Shown here: positions 22,840 through 34,400 of the stretch, piece by piece
Layout: every line of letters starts with the position of its first letter
How positions within the stretch are numbered: the stretch's first letter is position 1
Origin: Micractinium sp. NFX-FRZ
Lineage: Eukaryota; Chlorophyta; Trebouxiophyceae; Chlorellales; Chlorellaceae
Length of the DNA: 64,000 bases
Assembly: GCA_029339195.1 (NCBI GenBank)
Contig: JAPTJF010000041.1
Coordinates: 1-64,000 of the forward strand
Reading direction: 5' to 3'
Translations under genes and position numbers: made by a program
The notes under the pieces: generated by a model
Database searches by the model: none
Seen by the model: only the letters and a program-made list of their open reading frames with translations
Told to the model about the DNA's origin: nothing

Positions 22840-23488
22840 GTTTCGTTTCGAGCGCAAGGGTGGGTCGGCGGCTGAAGTCAGCACGGCGGGAACTGAAGCT
22901 GGTTGATATGATGTCGGATGGAGCGGCAAGCGACTGGAAGAGCCTGAGAGGAGGGACTTGGGAGTGCTGATGTGGCAGAGCACGCGGGAGCTGGGCGAGC
23001 AGCTGACGTTGGCTCTGGGGTGGAAACCTGTGGATAATGCTTGATGCATTGCCTGCATCGATTCTTACCGGAGTTCACTAAAGCTCCACCCTATATGCAT
23101 TGTCGGTATCAAAGGCATAAGAGGGCTGCGCAGCGTTGGCGCAGCACCTCAGTGGTACCGCACGACAGCCAGACATTTGTGCACATTGGACAGGAGGGCG
23201 TGATTCATCAGCTAGCTCACCCCGCAGCACAGCACAGCACTCTCACTGTACAGCGTCGCCCTGCATCAGCCATGCCCCGTTGCTCAGCTGGCCCCTGCCC
23301 CCCTACGTCAATGCAGACCTCGTCACAGCAGGGTCATAGCGGTGAGCGAACGGGAGCGGTTTCACCGACATATCAAGGTGCCACATCTTATCACACATAT
23401 GCATTACATGAATGCGTGATGCACAGTGACAAGTGCTGGTATGGTTTCCCTAGATCGACCATTCATGTGTGCTGCATGGCCTGCCTGC
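22840..23488. other. Spacer between VWA gene start and kinase gene end
   Basis: Holds the promoter side of the VWA gene and the 3' UTR of the leftward receptor kinase, with a minus-strand UGUAA at 23404-23408, 81 nt past the kinase stop. No gene supported. Confidence 0.6.
23404..23408 (-). terminator. UGUAA polyadenylation signal (minus strand)
   Basis: TTACA on the plus strand, 81 nt downstream of the kinase stop codon at 23491-23489. Confidence 0.6.
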
Positions 23489-26400
23489 TCAGACGCCTGC
23501 GTCGAGCAGCTGCTGCAGCACCTGCCCCGCCGTTGGGCGCTGCCCCGGCTCGGTGGCCACACACCGCTTTATCAGCTCCGGCACACCCTGCACGGGAAGA
23601 TTGGGAGTCGGGGAAGCTCAAAAACATAGGAAAGCCGTCGTGATTTCCAGCACAAACACGGCTAGTTGAGCTCGCTCCCTCCACGACTGCCAGCGGTGCC
23701 GCTGAATGCAACACACGCCCTCGCATCAGGGCACTGTGGATGCCTCCCTTCAGCGTCTACCATAGCCGCGACAAGAGAAAACGACAGACACACAGGTCAA
23801 CACAAGCAACTCGCCTCTGGGCACTCTGCCGGCGCCTCTGGCAGGCGCCAATCGCCGCGCCGGTTTGCCGGCCTCAACGTGGTGAGCTCCGCAAGCAGCA
23901 CGCCGAAGCTGCATGGTGGCGGTGGGAGGGGCATCGGGGGAGGCGCTGTTTGTCTGCTGTCAGCGCAGGTAGCGCAGCTCCTGCATGCAAGCCTTGCAAG
24001 AAGTCCCGCCCCCCCCCCTCCCCGCCCCCGCCCGCTGTTGGCTGCAGTGCAGTACATAGCACAGCACAGCACAGCACAGCACAGCGCAGCGCAGCGCAGC
24101 ACAGCACAGCACAGCACAGCACAGCACAGCACAGCACAGTACAGCACAGGCACAGCACAGTACAGCACAGGCACAGCACAGCACAGCACAGGCACAACAC
24201 AGCACAGCACAGGCACCGGCACCGGCACAGCACCGGCACCGGCGCAGCGCAGCACAGCACAGCACAGCACAGGCACAGCACAGCACAGCACAGGCACAGC
24301 ACAGCACAGCACAGGCACCGGCACCGGCACAGCACCGGCACCGGCGCAGCGCAGCACAGCACAGCACAGCACAGCTCCGGCACAGCACAGGAACGGCACA
24401 GGCACAGGCACAGGCACCGGCACCGGCACCGGCACAGCACCGGCAACGGCGCAGCGCAGCACAGCACAACACAGCACAGCACAGCACAGTGCAGCGCAGC
24501 ACAGCACAGCGCAGCACGGCACAGGCACAGGCACAGCACAGGCACAGGCACAGGCACAGCATGGCACCGGCGCAGGCACAGGCACAGGCACTGGCACAGC
24601 ACCGGCACCGGCACAGGCGCACCTGTAGATGTCGGCTGCATACGTGCACTGGTGCCCAAACAGTAGCTCCGGGGCTGCAGGGCGAGCTCGAGTGGGTGCA
24701 TATGGGGCGGTCAGGCAAGGCAGCAGGGGTGGGCTGGGCAGGCAGGCAGGCTGGGACGCGCACATGTACGGGCGATGGGAGGTGAGGAGCAGCGATGGGG
24801 CAGGGGCACGCAGGGAGGGAGGCTCTTGAAAGGCAGACGCGCTCGCTCACATCTGTGGCGGTGGTGAAGCGCAAGGGGCAGGGCAAGGCTTCCAGAACAG
24901 CAAGCCATTGTTGGACAGCATGCCACTTGCTACAAAGCATGATCAGCGGTGCACAAGCGTGCCAGTGCTGTTCGTGCGCACCCGCGTGCGTGATGGTGTA
25001 GCCTCCCCCCAGCCCCGAGACGCTGCCCAGCACGCGCGCCGCGCCCAGGTCTCCGATGCAGGCGCGCATGTCCTCGGTTAGCAGCACATTCCTGCACCAA
25101 AAGGGAGGGACCAGTTCAGTGCTGGGCGGTGCCATGCCCACGCCGCTGATGCAGGCATGGCCGTCCTTTGCCCGGCAAGAGGCAGCAGCGCAGGGCGGCA
25201 GGCAGGGGACTCGCGTTTGCTCGTAACAAACACGACCTAGCTCATAACAGTCGGTTTAGGGTTAAGGTACCCCAAACCCCTAACCATAAACCCTCTATAG
25301 GCACATGTCTTCCCAGAGTGGGGAAATGACAGGGGAGCCAGCTCGCCTGGGCTTCAGGTCGCTGTGCAGCACTTTTGCCTCGGAGTGCAGGAAGGCCAGG
25401 CCCTCAGCAATGTCCAGCGCCACCTGGCGCCCCCTGCAGCATGCACAGCAGGCGAGGTGCAGCAGGCACAGCAGCATGCCAAGTCAGCAGCTCAACAGGG
25501 AGTCAGGTGGCGGGAAACGCCCAGCAGCACCACCAGGCGGGCACGGTGGGCACAGCAGGCACAGCAGGCCAGAGCAGCAGCTAGGAATGCAAGGTCCACA
25601 CATGCACTTGATTGCAACCTGGCACCAAGCGGGCACAGCAGGCACAGCACGCCAGAGCAGCCGCGCATGAAGGCCAGCCCTCCTCAACGCCCAGGCGACG
25701 AGTCCTTGCACCAGCGGCGCGGCAGGCCAGGTCAGCAGCCGAAGCGCCCGCGGCAATTCCAGAGCGGCAGCCCCGCCCAGCAAAGGCAGGACGCGATCTC
25801 ACCCTGCCGCCCAGCCCAGCTGTGTCCTTGCATCGTGGGCGTGCAGCGCTGACGCCAGGGATCCGCCCAGCATCAGCTCCGTTGCCAGCATCAGCAGCGG
25901 GCCCTGCATGCAGGGTGTTGCAGAGCAAGCTTGGGCAGTGTGCGAATGCAAACTGGAACTAGAGCTGCCAGCATCCCTGGCGGGCTGACATGACAGCAGA
26001 AGGTAGCTGGGGGGGTAGAAGCCAGGCCCGGGACTGCCCGGTGGCATATGCCTTGAGACAGCTTTGTCAAACATCAGCACAAACAGCACAGTACGATGCA
26101 CAGGTGAGACACACACCCGATTTCCCACCTCGGCACGCCGCAGAGGCGCATGCAGGCATGTGCGCTCAACCAGCAGCGAACAAGCGGCCTGCACCATTGT
26201 TTGCCCCCTACACAGCAGCACGGGCATGGCCTCACCCTGATGGCGACTCCATACAGGGGCACGATGCGCTCGTGCACGCACTTGCGCAGCAGGCTGGCCT
26301 CGCGCCACACCGCGCCCGACTCCATGCCTTGGCTGCGCAGCTCAAACACCTGCGGTTCATACACACCAGTGAACGAAATGCTCATTATGGGGTAGAGGAA

Positions 26401-29400
26401 GGAATTGACAGGCAATGGCGAAGGGCTGCTTCCCAGCTTACACAAACCAACCCCATGCCCAGTCATATGCGCCGGCCCCCACCGGCAGCCAGGCGGCGCA
26501 TGCTGCGATGCAGATGTGCAGAGCATCGGCTGCTCCTCCACTTCCCCCTAGCAGCCCCCCCTACGTGTGCACCCTCATGCCACTGCCACCCTGAGTGGCA
26601 TTGTCCGCATGCGCCGCCGTTGGTTGATTGATGGGCCGCACTCAAACATACCATCCAAGAATTCACAAACAGGTGTTTGCATTTAGCAGGACTCGAGGCT
26701 ACGCACGTATCTCTCACGCATGCAGACGTACTCTGCTCACCTTGACCGCAACCTCTTCGCCGCCCAGGCACCCCAGGTAGACCACCCCCTGGGCGCCCTG
26801 CCCCAGCACCACCAGCCCGCCGTCATCACCAACGGTGAACTGCAGAATCGGGTGGGAACGGGGAGGAGGAGGAAGTCGGGGGGGGGAGGGGAAGGGGGGA
26901 TGACGGGCCGGTGAGGAGATGAAGAGGCACAGCCACTTGCTGCCGCCGTGGCGGAAAGAACGCCTCAACCAATGCCCTAGGCACACCGGAATAACCGACA
27001 GTACACACCACAGGCTCACATACACGCCAGCTGGTTCCAAAAGGGGGCAGGGAACATGGAAACAATGCCACATGGCGAGGAAGCACGTGTGGACAGAGCG
27101 CCCACCTCCAGCTCATCAGGTGGCAGCTGCAGGGAGGCGGTGCTCAGGCGCCATCGCCGGCTAGCTTGGGGCAGGCCGCTGCGCCTGGCACGGCTGGCCA
27201 GGCGCTGGGCCGGCGCATCGCCGCCTCCCGCGCCTGCTGCTGCTGCCCCACGCCTGTGCCCTGGGTCTGCATCCGGCAGCAGGGGTGCGTCCTCTGGCAC
27301 CTGATCCATTTGGTGGGTGAGCAGCCCTGGCATGGCATCCAGCCGTTGCATGCTCACTGTGCCGCGCACGTGCAGCTGGACAGCCAGCAGGGCTGCCAGT
27401 CGTGATCGGATGGTGGAGGAAGATGAGCAGGCACTGCCCAAGATGGCACCCCCTGAGCCGTTGCTGTGAAGCCGCCGCTCCTCCTCCTGCGGGCCTGGCA
27501 GCTGGAGCTGCATCTCTTGCTGGTGCTGCGCCCTGCGCTGCCGCATGCGGCGCCGCCACAGCACGCGCCCCGCGGCGCCCGCCCCCACCAGCGCAGCCAG
27601 CGGCAGCAGCGCGGCGACGCCGCGCACCGCAGCCGCGTGCGGCGTGGCCGGAGCGGCACCGGTGCGTGTGGCCTTCTTCTCCATGCGGCGGGCGATCTGT
27701 AGGGCGGCAACGTCTATGTCTGGATATTCCAAGGAGTTGAGAGATGCCCCCGCGCATGGCGGCAGCTCCGGCAGGGCCGACAGGTTCCCAAGCTCCCTGC
27801 ACCGGGCGGCAGGAGCGAGCGCAGCAGTTGGTGGTGCAAAAAACGTGACTACTCCCAAGCAACCAGCGGGCAGGTGGGCATTCAGGCAGGTGGTCGGACG
27901 GGAAGGCAGTTGCAGGCAGGGGGAGAGGAGAGAAGCGCAAGGGCAAGCAGGCAAGCGGATGGGCAGGGCAGAGACAGCCAGCGCTTGCACGCTGCGCAGG
28001 CCAGCGGGGGTGCGGATCGGCCGGCTCAGGAAAGCGACTGAAACGGACAGCCAACATCAATACATGGAAGCCCACAAATCCAGCAGGATACTTTTGCTCA
28101 ACAAAAAGCGACTCACACGACGCGCAGGCTGTCTACAAAGGGGCCGACACACCACGCTTCGGGCACAGCTCCGCTGACGCCCGTCTTGCCTAGCAGCCTG
28201 CAGCACAGGGCAGGGGCCACTGAAGAGTGGTCAGTATTGCACACGCCTGCTGCTGCCGCATGGCACGATGCGGCAGCAAGGAGCGGGCATAGCTGAGCCT
28301 GGCTCCCTGTGCCCGCTGCCACATCAGAATGCCACCATCCTCCGCGCCCGCCTGCCGCAGCCCCGCCCTACCCTCGACCAGCAACAACCCTGCACACTGC
28401 CAGCCGCCGTCCCCCTCATCCCCACATCCCCCGCACGCACAAGGTCTGAATCTTGGGCCATGGCAGCGAGGGAGGGAGGGAGCCGACGAGCTGGCGGTTG
28501 CCTGTCAGGTCCAAGTCCCTCAGCAGCGGCATTGAGCCAGGCTGGATCCAGCTGGCAGGGAAGGCGGGGCCTGACAGGGAGTTGTTGGCCAGGGAGAGCT
28601 GCGCGATCTGCAGGGGAGCAGGCGGCAGCAAGGGAGGGGAGCGGGCACCGGGGCGGGGGTGGGCGCGTAGGCCGGGGCGCGAGCGGGGGAGGCGAGGGGG
28701 CACAGTGGGTGGGATGGTCACAGGGCCCTGGGCTGGCATGTGGTACCAGAAGCAGGCCAACAGCAGTACGCCCTGCGCATGCAGGAGCTGTTGCTGGGTG
28801 GCTGCAAAGCAGGCGTGCAGGGCGGCGGTTGCACCTCACCTCAGCGTCCGCCCACTCTGCCGGCAAACCCCCTGTCAGTCGGTTGCCGTCCAACCGAAGA
28901 GTGGACAGCTTGGGGTGGCGGCGCAGCAATTGCCGCGGCAGGCTACCCGTCAGGTGAGACAGGGACAGGTCTCTGCACCGCTCACATGGAACAAGAGCGT
29001 GGCATGGAGTGAGGCGGGAGGCGGGGCTGGGGCAGCGCTTGCGTGCATCCCTGTCTGCTCAGGGCCGCTGCGCAGGCTGCCTCCCCACGCGGCCCGGTGG
29101 GGCAGCGCCTGTGGGCATCGCTGTTTGCTCAGAGCGGCTGCGCAGGTTGCCACCCCTTGCGGCCCGCCTGTGGGCATCCCTGTAATACGCAGCCTGACTC
29201 CCCATGCACGCATGCGGCCGTTCTCGCACTCACAGCCATGCGAGCGCCGGGAAACCCTCCACCCAAGCGCGCGGCAGCGTGCCCGCCACGCCCAAGTTGA
29301 GCAACACGAGCTTCTTGAGCTTCTGAAAGCCGAGCGCTGCTGCCCATCCTGGCGGCAGCTCCTGAGGCCTGCGGGATGGGCCACCGCTGGCTGCCGCCGC

Positions 29401-31106
29401 CGCCGACGTCGCCCCTTGCACCGCCACAAAGAGCTGCGCCATGATTTGGCCTGGCACCTGGACGTGCGTGCTCGCCAGAGGGTCACTCCCCTCTGTGCTC
29501 CCGTTCAGGGCTGGCGGCAGGTTGGCAATGGACAGGGTCGTCAGGCTGGGCAGGCCGCTGGCCCAGCCGGCGGGCAGGCCGCCCTCCAGCTGTACCAGCA
29601 CCACCAGGAGATCGAGCGCGGGCAGGGAGGCGGGGCCGGCGCCCCAGCTGGGAGGCAGGGTGGTGCGGAGCCCCCGGAATTCCAGCTCGAACTCCTCCAG
29701 CTGGCGCAGCGCCCCCGGGGGGATGTCAAACAGCGGCGTTGCCAGGGAGCGCGCCTTGAGGGACAGCCTGCAGCAGGGGGGCACGGGGGCGGGGCGGGTG
29801 CAGGCGTGCGGGGGAGGGTGTGGGAGCAAAGGGGCGGCGGGAGGGGGGAAGAAGAGGGGCCCGCCGCTCAGTGGTGGCGGTGCTTGCAGCAGCAGTGGTC
29901 GTTACAAACACCACACCCAGGCAGGTCCTCGTGCGGCAGGGCAGGCGGGGCGCCTGGCAAGGCGGTGTGCAGGTGGCGGGCAGGGCGGTACACCGCCTCT
30001 GGTGTACCGCGGGCAGGGCGGTACCGCCTCACCGTGTGAGGCGGGGGAAGGCGGTGGGGGAGAGCCAGGCTGGCGGGATGCCGGCCCAGCAGGCCGCGCT
30101 GCGCACGACTTGCAGGCTCTGCAGCCATGCGAGCGATGCCAGCTCAGGAGGCAGCTGGGTGCACGCGCTTGTATTGGCGGGCGTGGGGGAATAGCTTGTG
30201 AGTTCGCTGCACCCAACAAACGACGAAAAAGGGAAGAGGGGGCAGGGCGGGTGCAGTGTGAGCTGCATGTGCATGCTGCCTGCACCCAACAAACGGAAGG
30301 CCGGGTGAAGAGCGGGAGCAAGAGAGCACCCGTGCAAGCTGCGCACGAGGGGCAGTGCTGTAGGTGCTGGGACCGCCTGGCACCGTGCGATCACCCCCAA
30401 GTGAGCACCCAGCTGCCAGAGCATGTTGCGCTGCGCTGCGCTGCGCACAGGGCAGGCACATGGCAAGCAAGCAGCAAGCAAGCAAGCAAGCAAGCAAACT
30501 GCATGCAAGCAAGCAAGCAAGCGGGCAAGCACCCAGGCACCAAGCACACACACATTGTTGTCACGCGCTGGTGGCGGTCGCATGCCACTCCCTCCCAGGT
30601 GCAGTGGGCATCGGTGTTGAGCGGCAGCCAGCCGCTGTGCTGCCCCCGGCTCAGGCGGTGGGTGCTGGTCCACTCCCGGTCGGATTCCCACAGCGCCTGG
30701 CGCACGCGGCGCAGGATTGCACCGTCTGCAGAGCACACAGCAGGGTGGGAGGGGTGGAAAGGGGAACAGAGAGAGATGTGCGCAAGCCTCCCGGTGATGG
30801 GCTGTACTGATAAGTCTGGTGGTGACATCAACAAGCAGCGGATGAAGGCCGTCCCGCCCATGGCAGCGGTGCACCCAGCGCACATGGGCCAGGTGCTGCT
30901 AAGCGTTGACTTTAAGGCCCTGTCTGTCCCTCACCATCTGCGCCATCAGCAGCCGTGTTGATGTTGGCAGCAGTCGCGCCGGGCAGTCGCACGAGCAGCA
31001 GAAACAGGGCCACGCTCGTCGCCGCCCGTGCCGGCGCTGCCCAGCCCGCCGCCAGTGCGGGTGCCCTCGTCCGCTTGTCCAGGACGCCCTGCGCCCTGCG
31101 CCGCAT
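23489..31106 (-). CDS. LRR receptor-like protein kinase with HSD/DLG active-site variants, 959 aa
   Basis: Sixteen phase-consistent exons: 31106-30935, 30725-30554, 30206-30033, 29767-29234, 28972-28840, 28607-28441, 28197-28117, 27796-27106, 26839-26741, 26349-26236, 25903-25803, 25433-25347, 25091-24982, 24674-24623, 23908-23815, 23587-23489. Signal peptide (VALFLLLVRLPGATA), LRR N-terminal cap with CTWEGVACDRHQRV, then LRR segments (LSTLRLDGNRLTGGLPAEW; LRDLDLTGNRQLVGSLP), a hydrophobic span near residues 536-558 followed by RRRMRQRR, and a cytosolic kinase from about 709. Kinase motifs: glycine loop GQGAQGVVYLG, lysine in EEVAVK, helix-C glutamate in AVWREASLL, catalytic loop HSDLKPRN (Arg of HRD replaced by Ser), DLG for DFG, APE, and C-lobe CVATEPGQRPTAGQVLQQLL. 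Likely plasma-membrane receptor of TKL type; ligand unknown. Two introns (after 25347 and 23815) need GC donors to keep phase. A 570-bp satellite fills one intron. Confidence 0.88.
24055..24621. repeat. CAGCA/CACCGG satellite inside kinase intron
   Basis: About 567 bp of pentamer CAGCA interspersed with hexamers CAGGCA and CACCGG. On the gene's strand it begins within a few bases of the splice donor at 24622 and fills most of the 714-bp intron between kinase subdomains VIII and IX. It is open in all three frames on both strands, which creates spurious long reading frames. Confidence 0.95.
25253..25295. repeat. Head-to-head telomere-like motifs in kinase intron
   Basis: GGTTTAGGGTTAAGGTACC is followed by CCAAACCCCTAACC and TAAACCCT: plant/algal-type TTTAGGG motifs on one side and CCCTAA(A) on the other, meeting at a GGTACC palindrome. 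It lies in the intron between exons 25433-25347 and 25091-24982. Confidence 0.7.
29032..29168. repeat. ~70-bp tandem duplication in kinase intron
   Basis: GCAGCGCTTGCGTGCATCCC at 29032 recurs as GCAGCGCCTGTGGGCATCGC at about 29102, with the following CTGCTCAG...GCTGCGCAGG...GCGGCCCG also repeated. Confidence 0.7.
30461..30530. repeat. (GCAA)n microsatellite in kinase intron
   Basis: About 70 bp of AAGC tetramers, interrupted once by CTGCATGC, between exons 2 and 3 of the leftward receptor kinase. Confidence 0.9.
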
Positions 31107-31464
31107 GCGTTCCTATGGCTCACAGAGGCATAATGACACGCTGTGAGCCTGAATTTGTGAGACCCGAGCGACCGCTGCCATCGCTTCCACCAAAAAGGGG
31201 CGGCTCGCGGCCTTGCATCGCGGCTTTTTAAGCTCCGGAGCACATAACTAGCGCAGTCAGCGGGTGTGAAGTTTGCGAGAAGTACGTTCGGTCCTGTACT
31301 GTGGTCTGGCAAGGTGACCCAACTTCAGTTGGAAGCTCATTTTTCAAGCTCAAGCCATCCTCACTCTCCTCATCTCAGGTGACTAGCTCTACAGCCGCCT
31401 ACTTAAGTGATAGTACACTACAGTGAGTCTCAGAAGAGGGCGCCATGTGCCTGCGCACGCCACA
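31107..31464. promoter_or_regulatory. 358-bp spacer: kinase promoter side and MnmG 3' UTR
   Basis: Both flanking genes run leftward. The spacer must hold the promoter of the receptor kinase and the end of the MnmG transcript. No TATA-like box and no UGUAA motif was recognised. Confidence 0.4.
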
Positions 31465-34400
31465 TCAAACTGCCGCCAGCGGTGCCACAGCTGCCTCAAC
31501 CCCCGCCTCGTCGCCGCTGCTGCTGCCGCCGCCCTCGCTTGACGCTACTGCCGCCGTGGCCGCCGCTGCCATGGCCTTGCGCTGCTGCTTCTTGGTCGGC
31601 TGCTGCGCCTGCTGCTCCCCGCTGGCAGCGGCTGCCCCCCGCCGCCGCGTCTCCAGATGCACCAGCAGGTTGGAGATGTCCGATGGGTTCACACCCCCGA
31701 TGCGGCTTGCCTGCCCAATGTCGCGCGGCCGGATCCTGCGGGGAAGAGGGCGGGCCACAGGCGGTGCCAGGGCAGGAGGACGGGCGGGCAGACAGGAGGA
31801 CGGGAAGTGAGCCGGGCTGCAGCTTTGAGGAGGGGTTCGCCAGGCTGGCGGGGAGGCGCACAAGCAGGGCAGATGGGTCCTGGCTGCTGCTGACCAAAGC
31901 AACCCACCCAACCCCCGGAGCCCATGAAGCCGCCACTCACTTGGCCAGCTTCTCCCTGGCTTCCATGCTCAGCGTGTGGATGGAGCGGTAGTCAATGTCG
32001 TCGGGGATACGGCGCGCGTGCTTGGCCGCCACCGAGGCCAGCTGCTTGGCCTGAAAATGAGGAGGGGGAAAGTAGCGCAACTAAGCTTTGCTCTGATTAA
32101 ATGTACATGTAACGGCAACAGAAGCCAGCTGCTTGTGCTGCGGGGGTGCAGAAAGAGAGAGTGGGAGACAAAGTAGTGTGCCAAGCTTTGCTCTGATGGT
32201 ACCAGCAACCCAGCACCAACACAGCAGCAGCAGCAGCAGATCAGCAGCATCAATCAGAAGCAATCCGGAAGCTTAAAGTGATGCCAACGGCACCGCTGTT
32301 GTGACCCACAGCACAACACAGCACAGCACAGCACAGCACAGCACAGCACAGCGTGGCACGTCGCAGCACAGCGGGCCCACCTGGCGCCGGATGAAGCCCT
32401 CATACTTGATGTCGATCTCCACTGCCTCCTTCTCAGCCGAACTCAGAACCCCCACTTCTGCTGCTGTGCCGCCGGCTGCGCCTGTTGTTGCCTCCAATGC
32501 TGCCGGGCTGCCTGCTGCCGCGTCAAATGCTGCTGCACTGCTGCTTGGCACCTCGCCTGCGTCGCCGCCAGCACCACTGCTGCTGCCCCCGCTGCTGCCC
32601 CCGCTGCTGCTGCTGCTGGGGCCTGCCCCCTCTGCTGCTGCCGCCCCCATGCCGTGCACCTCCAGCAGAGGGTAGTGCACGTGCGGCCGCCTCAGCAGGT
32701 CGGCCAGAGTGGCCAGGCCAGGCACCCCCTGCCCGCTCACAGCCTCGGTCGCCTGCGCCAGCGGGTGCTCAGGCGTGACGCGCACCCGCTCCAGCCGCTG
32801 CCGCTCGCCGTCAATCCGCGCCTGCTTCTCCTGCACACGGATGGGGGAACGGGCGGCGGGCGGGGCGGGCAGCCGGAGCGGAGTGTATGCGTGAGGAGTG
32901 TATGCGTGAGGAGTGTATGCGTGAGGAGTGTATGCGTGAGGAGTGGGGAGCAGGGGTGCAGCCGATGAAACTGCAGCTCGCTGGCGGCACATGCCAATAG
33001 GAACCTTAACCCTATTCTCAAGCAGACGGGCGGGCGGGAGGGTTGGGAAGGTATCGGCAGTGGGGAGTTGAGGCGCGCCAGGGGTATGCGGTGCAGGGGG
33101 CGGGCTTGCACGGCTGCACAACCAGAGCTTGATGGCATGACAGAGCCTCCCGTGCCACCCACAGCCGGCGCGCTGAGACCACCCACCCCCACTGGTCACC
33201 TTCTTGCCCACCAACACTTCGTGGACTTATGATACACACCCAGCCGTAGGCACACGCCACGGCCTGACAACACACAGGCGGCGCCCACTTGGTACAGCTG
33301 CCAGCGCCGGTCGTCCACCATGGTGCCGCCCACCCAACCTGCTGGTCTCCCTCTTGCCCACGAACGTCTCCAAGTGTTGATCGATCAAGCCCAGCCCAGC
33401 CGTAGGCACACACCACGGCCTGACCACACACAGGCGGCCCTCACCTGGTACAGCTGCCAGCGGCGGTCACCACCAATGGTGCCACCCCACCCACACCCCC
33501 TGCTGGTCTCCCTCTCGCCCACCAACCATCTCCAAGTTTTGGTCAACAAAGCCCAGCCCAGCCGGCACACACCACGGCCTGACCACACACAGGCGGCCCT
33601 CACCTGGTACAGCTGCCAGCGGCGGTCGTCCACCAAACCCAGCTGGCGTCCCAGCGGTGTCAGCCGGCGGTCGGCGTTGTCGGAACGCAGCACCAGGCGG
33701 TACTCAGACCTGCAAAGGGGGGTGGGGGGTGGGGGGCACACACACGGGTGGGAACAATTGTTACGTACAGTGCAGCGGCTGATTATTTTCATGAAACTCA
33801 TTTCTACTGTAAAAAATAAGCCCGAAAAAAGAAATCCGCATTTCCCACAACTCACGCCTTTGCACGGTACCACTCTTCCATCTCCCGCCCCACCCAGGTC
33901 TGCCCACCTGGAGGTGAGCATGCGGTAAGGCTCCCGCAGGTCTTTGGTCACCAAATCGTCCAGCAGGGTGCCAATGTAGGAGGACTCGCGTGGCAGGACC
34001 ACCGGCTGCTGCCCCGCCGCACGCCGCGCAGCGTTCATGCCCGCCACCAGGCCCTGCGCTGCCGCCTCCTCGTAGCCTGCACAGACGGGGGCGGGGGCAG
34101 GAAGAGAGGGGTGGATCACACAGGAGGGGGGTGCGAAGGGTGCCAGAAACACTTGTTGCGGCCCGCCAAAGCAGAACACAAAGCTCTCAACATGTAGCAG
34201 CTTGTGTGCAAGACGCAAGGGCGTTGTTCCTGTACATTACCGCCCAGATGAGCCAAGGCCCGCTCAACGCCAAAGGCTGTCAACCAAGTAGCAACTCAAT
34301 TCCAGGGGAGCAAGCGCGCTGGTCCCTGTACAGTATCATCCCCAGCCCACCCGTGGTTCCGTTGAGCTGCCCCGAGAAGAAGAGGCCCGCCACGCGCTTG

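Noticed and set aside
23666..24765. Open frames of 270-390 codons on both strands rich in QHSTA, CCAVL or HRHST repeats
   Set aside because: They are the CAGCA satellite read in different frames; the region is an intron of a well-supported kinase gene.
28453..30961. Two overlapping plus-strand open frames of more than 500 codons
   Set aside because: Antisense to LRR exons and introns of the receptor kinase, with Arg/Gly/Gln-rich translation and no domain.
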